The notes beneath the pieces were generated by a model. The model did no database searches. It was not told where the DNA came from and saw only the letters and a list, made by a program, of their open reading frames with translations. The position numbers and the translations under genes are program-made. Shown one piece after another: positions 61,312-64,000 of a DNA stretch of 64,000 bases. Each line of letters opens with the position of its first letter. The stretch's first letter is position 1. This DNA comes from Altererythrobacter rubellus (GTDB taxonomy: Bacteria > Pseudomonadota > Alphaproteobacteria > Sphingomonadales > Sphingomonadaceae): positions 1,674,001 to 1,738,000 of the forward strand of contig NZ_CP127221.1 of assembly GCF_030284385.1 (NCBI RefSeq). The letters are read 5' to 3'.

Positions 61312-62097
61312 TTATGGTTCTTTGTGCCCATTCAGGCCGTTATTCAACACCTGCCGTGGAGAGATCCAGATAGCTCTTTCAGCATGCCAAAATTTCTCAT
61401 CAGCCAAGCCTGTCTTTTCGAGGTCTGCCAAGGAGCATTTCGAATTCAGGGGGTTGTCATCAGATAATACATCTCGAATCCCGATGTCGTTTATTTTGCC
61501 GCTAGTAACGATGTTCCCTCCATCACCGCTTATTTCCAATGACAACAAAGCTGCTGCTTCCTCGTTGTAGTGTTGCCCACTTAAAATGAACCCATCTAAG
61601 TCGATCCATTTTCCTTCTTTATTTGCCCAAACATCTGCGCTTTTGATAACCTCCCGACCGTTTTCGAAAACCTCATTTACATCTAAAATATATTTAGTTC
61701 CTTCCGCCCCTTCATATTCATATGCAGCCCTCGAAATAGTTCCCAAGCTATTCGTTTGCTTTGGATCTACCCAATTGGGGTATGCATAGTATACGCTGTC
61801 GGTCCTGGGCTTCATATATGAAAAGACGGCTCGATTATGTTGGCCGTGTATCGAAAACATAGCCGTATCTAGTTTCATCTGCTCATCGTATCTGAGTATT
61901 TTATCGCATTGATAAATCGAAGAAATATAGATGAGCCCATTAGGAACCGGCGTCCTCTTCCAAGCTGGATCCTTGAGCTTGATTTCGGAAAGCTCTCGAG
62001 TAATGCCTTCAATTTGTGTGTTCTGGAGATCCGGGTTTGAATTTTCGTCGCACCCAGCAAGAGCAATTAGCAGGACTAAGAAAGTTGGTTTTGTCAT
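61312..62097 (-). CDS. Predicted lipoprotein, hypothetical
   Basis: 261 aa. Type II signal TFLVLLIALAGCDEN with lipobox LAGC. The body has alternating polar segments and no recognised domain. The ATG overlaps the preceding gene's stop by 4 bases (ATGA), indicating coupled translation. It is part of a low-GC run. Confidence 0.7.
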   Translation of the reverse strand: MTKPTFLVLLIALAGCDENSNPDLQNTQIEGITRELSEIKLKDPAWKRTPVPNGLIYISSIYQCDKILRYDEQMKLDTAMFSIHGQHNRAVFSYMKPRTDSVYYAYPNWVDPKQTNSLGTISRAAYEYEGAEGTKYILDVNEVFENGREVIKSADVWANKEGKWIDLDGFILSGQHYNEEAAALLSLEISGDGGNIVTSGKINDIGIRDVLSDDNPLNSKCSLADLEKTGLADEKFWHAERAIWISPRQVLNNGLNGHKEP

Positions 62098-62519
62098 TGA
62101 CCGAAAAGAAAGCCGCTTCGCTTAGCAGGGGTAGGCTTTGGTGTTGAAACGTCATAATCACACACCCACAGCAGCAATTCTACATCAGCCTCACTTCCAG
62201 TCCCATCGTCACCCCATGCAGGTTTAATCCTCAGGGGGCGAAAGTCTCCCACTGATCCTTCTCGTGTGGAGACAATCAAAGTCCGCCAACTGTACATCGT
62301 ACAGTCAAACTCTCTGGTTCGCTGAAAATGGATACCATCTTCTACTCGAACCGTGAGCGTCCTTGCCTCTATCAAACCGTTATCTCTGAGAACTATGCTC
62401 GATATATCAATTGATACTTTTTCTTCGGGTGTTTGAATTATAGCAGTCCAGTCGGAGGCCATCAGAGGGCTGGACAGTGTGGCGGCAATCAGGGCGGCTG
62501 AGAGAGTTAGTATACGCAT
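62094..62519 (-). CDS. Secreted protein, possibly surface-adhesin-E-like
   Basis: 141 aa with signal peptide (LTLSAALIAATLSSPLMA, cleavage near ASDW). The mature part has W-x-x-I...V-x-I-D-x-x-S-I and a Cys pair (FDCTMYS, LWVCDYD), a pattern seen in small adhesin-E/CNP1-type envelope proteins, though this resemblance is weak. First gene of the three-gene minus-strand run, 4-bp overlap with the next. Confidence 0.6.
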   Translation of the reverse strand: MRILTLSAALIAATLSSPLMASDWTAIIQTPEEKVSIDISSIVLRDNGLIEARTLTVRVEDGIHFQRTREFDCTMYSWRTLIVSTREGSVGDFRPLRIKPAWGDDGTGSEADVELLLWVCDYDVSTPKPTPAKRSGFLFGQ

Positions 62520-62572
62520 GGCCGCAGATTAGCGCGGAAACGGTGAGGGGCAACAGGTTTTGTTTCCCGTCG

Positions 62573-62596
62573 TTTGTTACCCCATTTGTTACCCCA
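62573..62596. repeat. Tandem 12-bp direct repeat near the right edge
   Basis: TTTGTTACCCCA occurs twice in exact tandem (62573-62584, 62585-62596) just inside the right inverted repeat, upstream of the 141-aa secreted-protein gene. Spaced like arm-type or excisionase sites, but this is only suggestive. Confidence 0.6.
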
Positions 62597-62607
62597 GAGG
62601 CATTTTC

Positions 62608-62682
62608 CGGGTAACTGGGACAGACCCCAATTCCTATTAAACATCTGTATTTTCGTGGGATTTAGTGGCTCCCCGAGTTGGA
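62608..62682 (-). repeat. Right copy of the tRNA-Asn-end inverted repeat
   Basis: Inverted copy of 58919-58993 (4 mismatches by eye), including the last ~17 bases of tRNA-Asn. Beyond it no tRNA body is found. It bounds the accessory segment on the right, just before the TauE gene. Confidence 0.85.
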
Positions 62683-62724
62683 GAAAATGCCTGGATTTGC
62701 CTGCCAAGCGCACAAAAGGGCTGG

Positions 62725-63483
62725 CTAACCGCCAAGCAGAAGCCGCGCGCCCACGATGGTCACCAATCCTGCGGTGAGCCACCGGATCCAGCGTGATGGC
62801 AGTAGCTTCAATGCCATCAAGCTGCCAAGCTGGCCGCCAATCGCAACCGCGATGAGCAGCGGGAGGCTCTCATAGAGAGCCCCCGTGAAGGCATCGGGCC
62901 CACGCTTCAACATTTGTCCGGCTAGGCCGAACACGGAATTTACCAGGATAAATAAGCTTGCCGTCGCAGCGATCGCGCGAGGCTCTCGCCAACGTGTAAG
63001 ATGAAGTAGAGGCGCGAGGAATATCCCTCCCCCGATACCCACTAATCCTGCAAGATAGCCAAGCGGCGCTGCAAACAGCGGCATAAAGCGCACAAGCCGC
63101 GAAGGTTCGCCGCTGTCCTGGCGTTCAAACTGCGGCAACACCATTGTTCCGCCGGTCAAAAGCAAGCTCGCCCCTAACAGGTTGAAGAACAGACCTTCGG
63201 TAATTGGTGTAAGCCCGCCAAGCAAAGCCGCAGGGGCAGCTAAAGCTGTGACAGCGATAGCGCCGCGCCACGGCGTCACACCCGCTCTGGCAAATCGCAT
63301 GGTGCTGCCCGCAACGACTACGATGTTGCACGCGAGTGCAATCAACGGAAGGACCCGGTAGTCGAGCCCAGACAATGCCAGCAAAGCGGCATAAGTTGAT
63401 CCACCGCCAAACCCCACAGCGGCATACAAAACGGCCGCAACGAAGAATGCGGCAACCAGCCCGATTGGGACCAAGCCCGCCAT
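62725..63483 (-). CDS. Sulfite exporter TauE/SafE family protein
   Basis: 252 aa from the ATG at 63483 (a TTG three bases earlier is possible). About 8 hydrophobic segments. GFGGGSTYAALLAL and LVGIGGGIFLAPLLHLTRWR are the paired G-rich motifs of the TauE/SafE (DUF81) family, which export sulfoacetate, sulfite or related organosulfur anions. Substrate unknown. It lies 30 bases beyond secA's stop on the same strand and may share its transcript. Confidence 0.87.
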   Translation of the reverse strand: MAGLVPIGLVAAFFVAAVLYAAVGFGGGSTYAALLALSGLDYRVLPLIALACNIVVVAGSTMRFARAGVTPWRGAIAVTALAAPAALLGGLTPITEGLFFNLLGASLLLTGGTMVLPQFERQDSGEPSRLVRFMPLFAAPLGYLAGLVGIGGGIFLAPLLHLTRWREPRAIAATASLFILVNSVFGLAGQMLKRGPDAFTGALYESLPLLIAVAIGGQLGSLMALKLLPSRWIRWLTAGLVTIVGARLLLGG

Positions 63484-63515
63484 CAATCGCTCCGGCTGCC
63501 TATCGCTCTAGACCG

Positions 63516-64000
63516 TTACGCAGCTGCACCGTGGCAATGCTTGTACTTGTTACCAGACCCGCACGGGCACTGTGCATTTCGGCTGATGTTCTGATTGGCA
63601 TAGGGGTTGTCGGGGTTTCTGCCGCCCGGCCCAAACCCGGCACGCGGACTCCCCGCCAATGATCCGAACAGTTCTGGACGTTCCGCGGAGCCGTCACCAT
63701 CATTCGAATTGTCCAGTCCAGTCAACGGATCGATATGTCCGGTCAGGAAATCAGGCAAATCTGGTAGGGCTTGCGGCTCGGGCATCTGCGTACGTAGCTG
63801 CGCGGTGGCGAGAATTTTCGTCACATCTTCGCGCAGAGTTTCCAGCATGTTTTCGAACAGCCCGAACGCCTCTTGCTTGTATTCATTGATCGGCTGCTTC
63901 TGCGCAATGCCGCGCATCCAGATCACCTGACGCAGCGCATCAAGCGTCGCGAGGTGTTCTTTCCAGTGGTAGTCGAGACGCTCAAGCAGAACTGACTTTT
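63516..64000 (-). CDS. secA: Preprotein translocase subunit SecA, C-terminal part (start outside window)
   Basis: The frame continues past the window end. It includes [20 protein letters not shown], the helical-scaffold region, and the C-terminal zinc tail [17 protein letters not shown] (CxCx8CH) that binds SecB. SecA is the ATPase driving protein export through SecYEG. Identity is certain. Confidence 0.96.
   Translation of the reverse strand, partial: KSVLLERLDYHWKEHLATLDALRQVIWMRGIAQKQPINEYKQEAFGLFENMLETLREDVTKILATAQLRTQMPEPQALPDLPDFLTGHIDPLTGLDNSNDGDGSAERPELFGSLAGSPRAGFGPGGRNPDNPYANQNISRNAQCPCGSGNKYKHCHGAAA

Noticed and set aside
62507-62782. 91-aa minus-strand ORF across the right inverted repeat
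   Set aside because: It crosses the repeat, has no domain, and overlaps the TauE and secreted-protein genes.

Overview
The window is a 64 kb piece of an alphaproteobacterial chromosome, most likely from Sphingomonadales and near Erythrobacter/Qipengyuania (family Erythrobacteraceae). This placement is inferred from several things: GC content near 58%, GTTC-N7-GTTC LexA operators of the alphaproteobacterial type, the zapA - 6S RNA - 5-formyl-THF cyclo-ligase order, DUF2842 and DUF3429 proteins, long-form isocitrate lyase and a class I FBP aldolase. No rRNA operon, CRISPR array or intact insertion sequence was seen.

Layout. 1-4.9 kb: the 3' end of leuA, an amidohydrolase, a nitronate monooxygenase, and a decayed AHH-nuclease-like locus next to a small flavodoxin. 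5-13.2 kb: recJ, tRNA-Glu, then a phosphate block (phoR, Pho box, pstC-pstA-pstB-phoU, phoB) without pstS. 13.2-19.5 kb: the SOS mutagenesis set dnaE2, PilZ gene, imuB, imuA on the minus strand, with two perfect LexA boxes. 19.6-24.5 kb: NSS-type Na+ symporter with a clear terminator, panB, DUF475, a bile-acid-type symporter and a sigma-54-activator remnant. 24.5-31 kb: glyoxylate entry (acyl-CoA-type regulator divergent from aceA plus a 55-aa ORF), an SLC13 transporter, a zinc alcohol dehydrogenase, tRNA-Leu. 31-39 kb: efp-suhB, a small secreted protein, and the minus-strand carbon operon tkt-gap-pgk-fda-thiE. 39-42 kb: coiled-coil ORF, zapA, 6S RNA, 5-FTHF cyclo-ligase, DUF2842, an MBL hydrolase, tRNA-Asp. 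42-47 kb: branched-chain keto acid dehydrogenase E1alpha-E1beta-E2, thyA, tRNA-Pro. 47-58.8 kb: DUF3429, SDR, AarF kinase, DUF885 peptidase, LMW phosphatase, recG, sdhE, mfd, nadK, tRNA-Asn. 58.9-62.7 kb: a small, AT-richer accessory segment bounded by inverted ~75-bp copies of the tRNA-Asn 3' end. 62.7-64 kb: a TauE-family transporter and the 3' end of secA.

Most genes are housekeeping, and no undescribed multi-gene system stands out. The parts that repay attention are the tRNA-Asn segment (inverted att-like repeats, secreted/lipoprotein genes, degenerate tails, a tRNA fragment), the two LexA operators with a PilZ gene inside the mutasome cluster, the overlapping AHH frame, and small conserved-looking ORFs next to aceA, zapA and efp.
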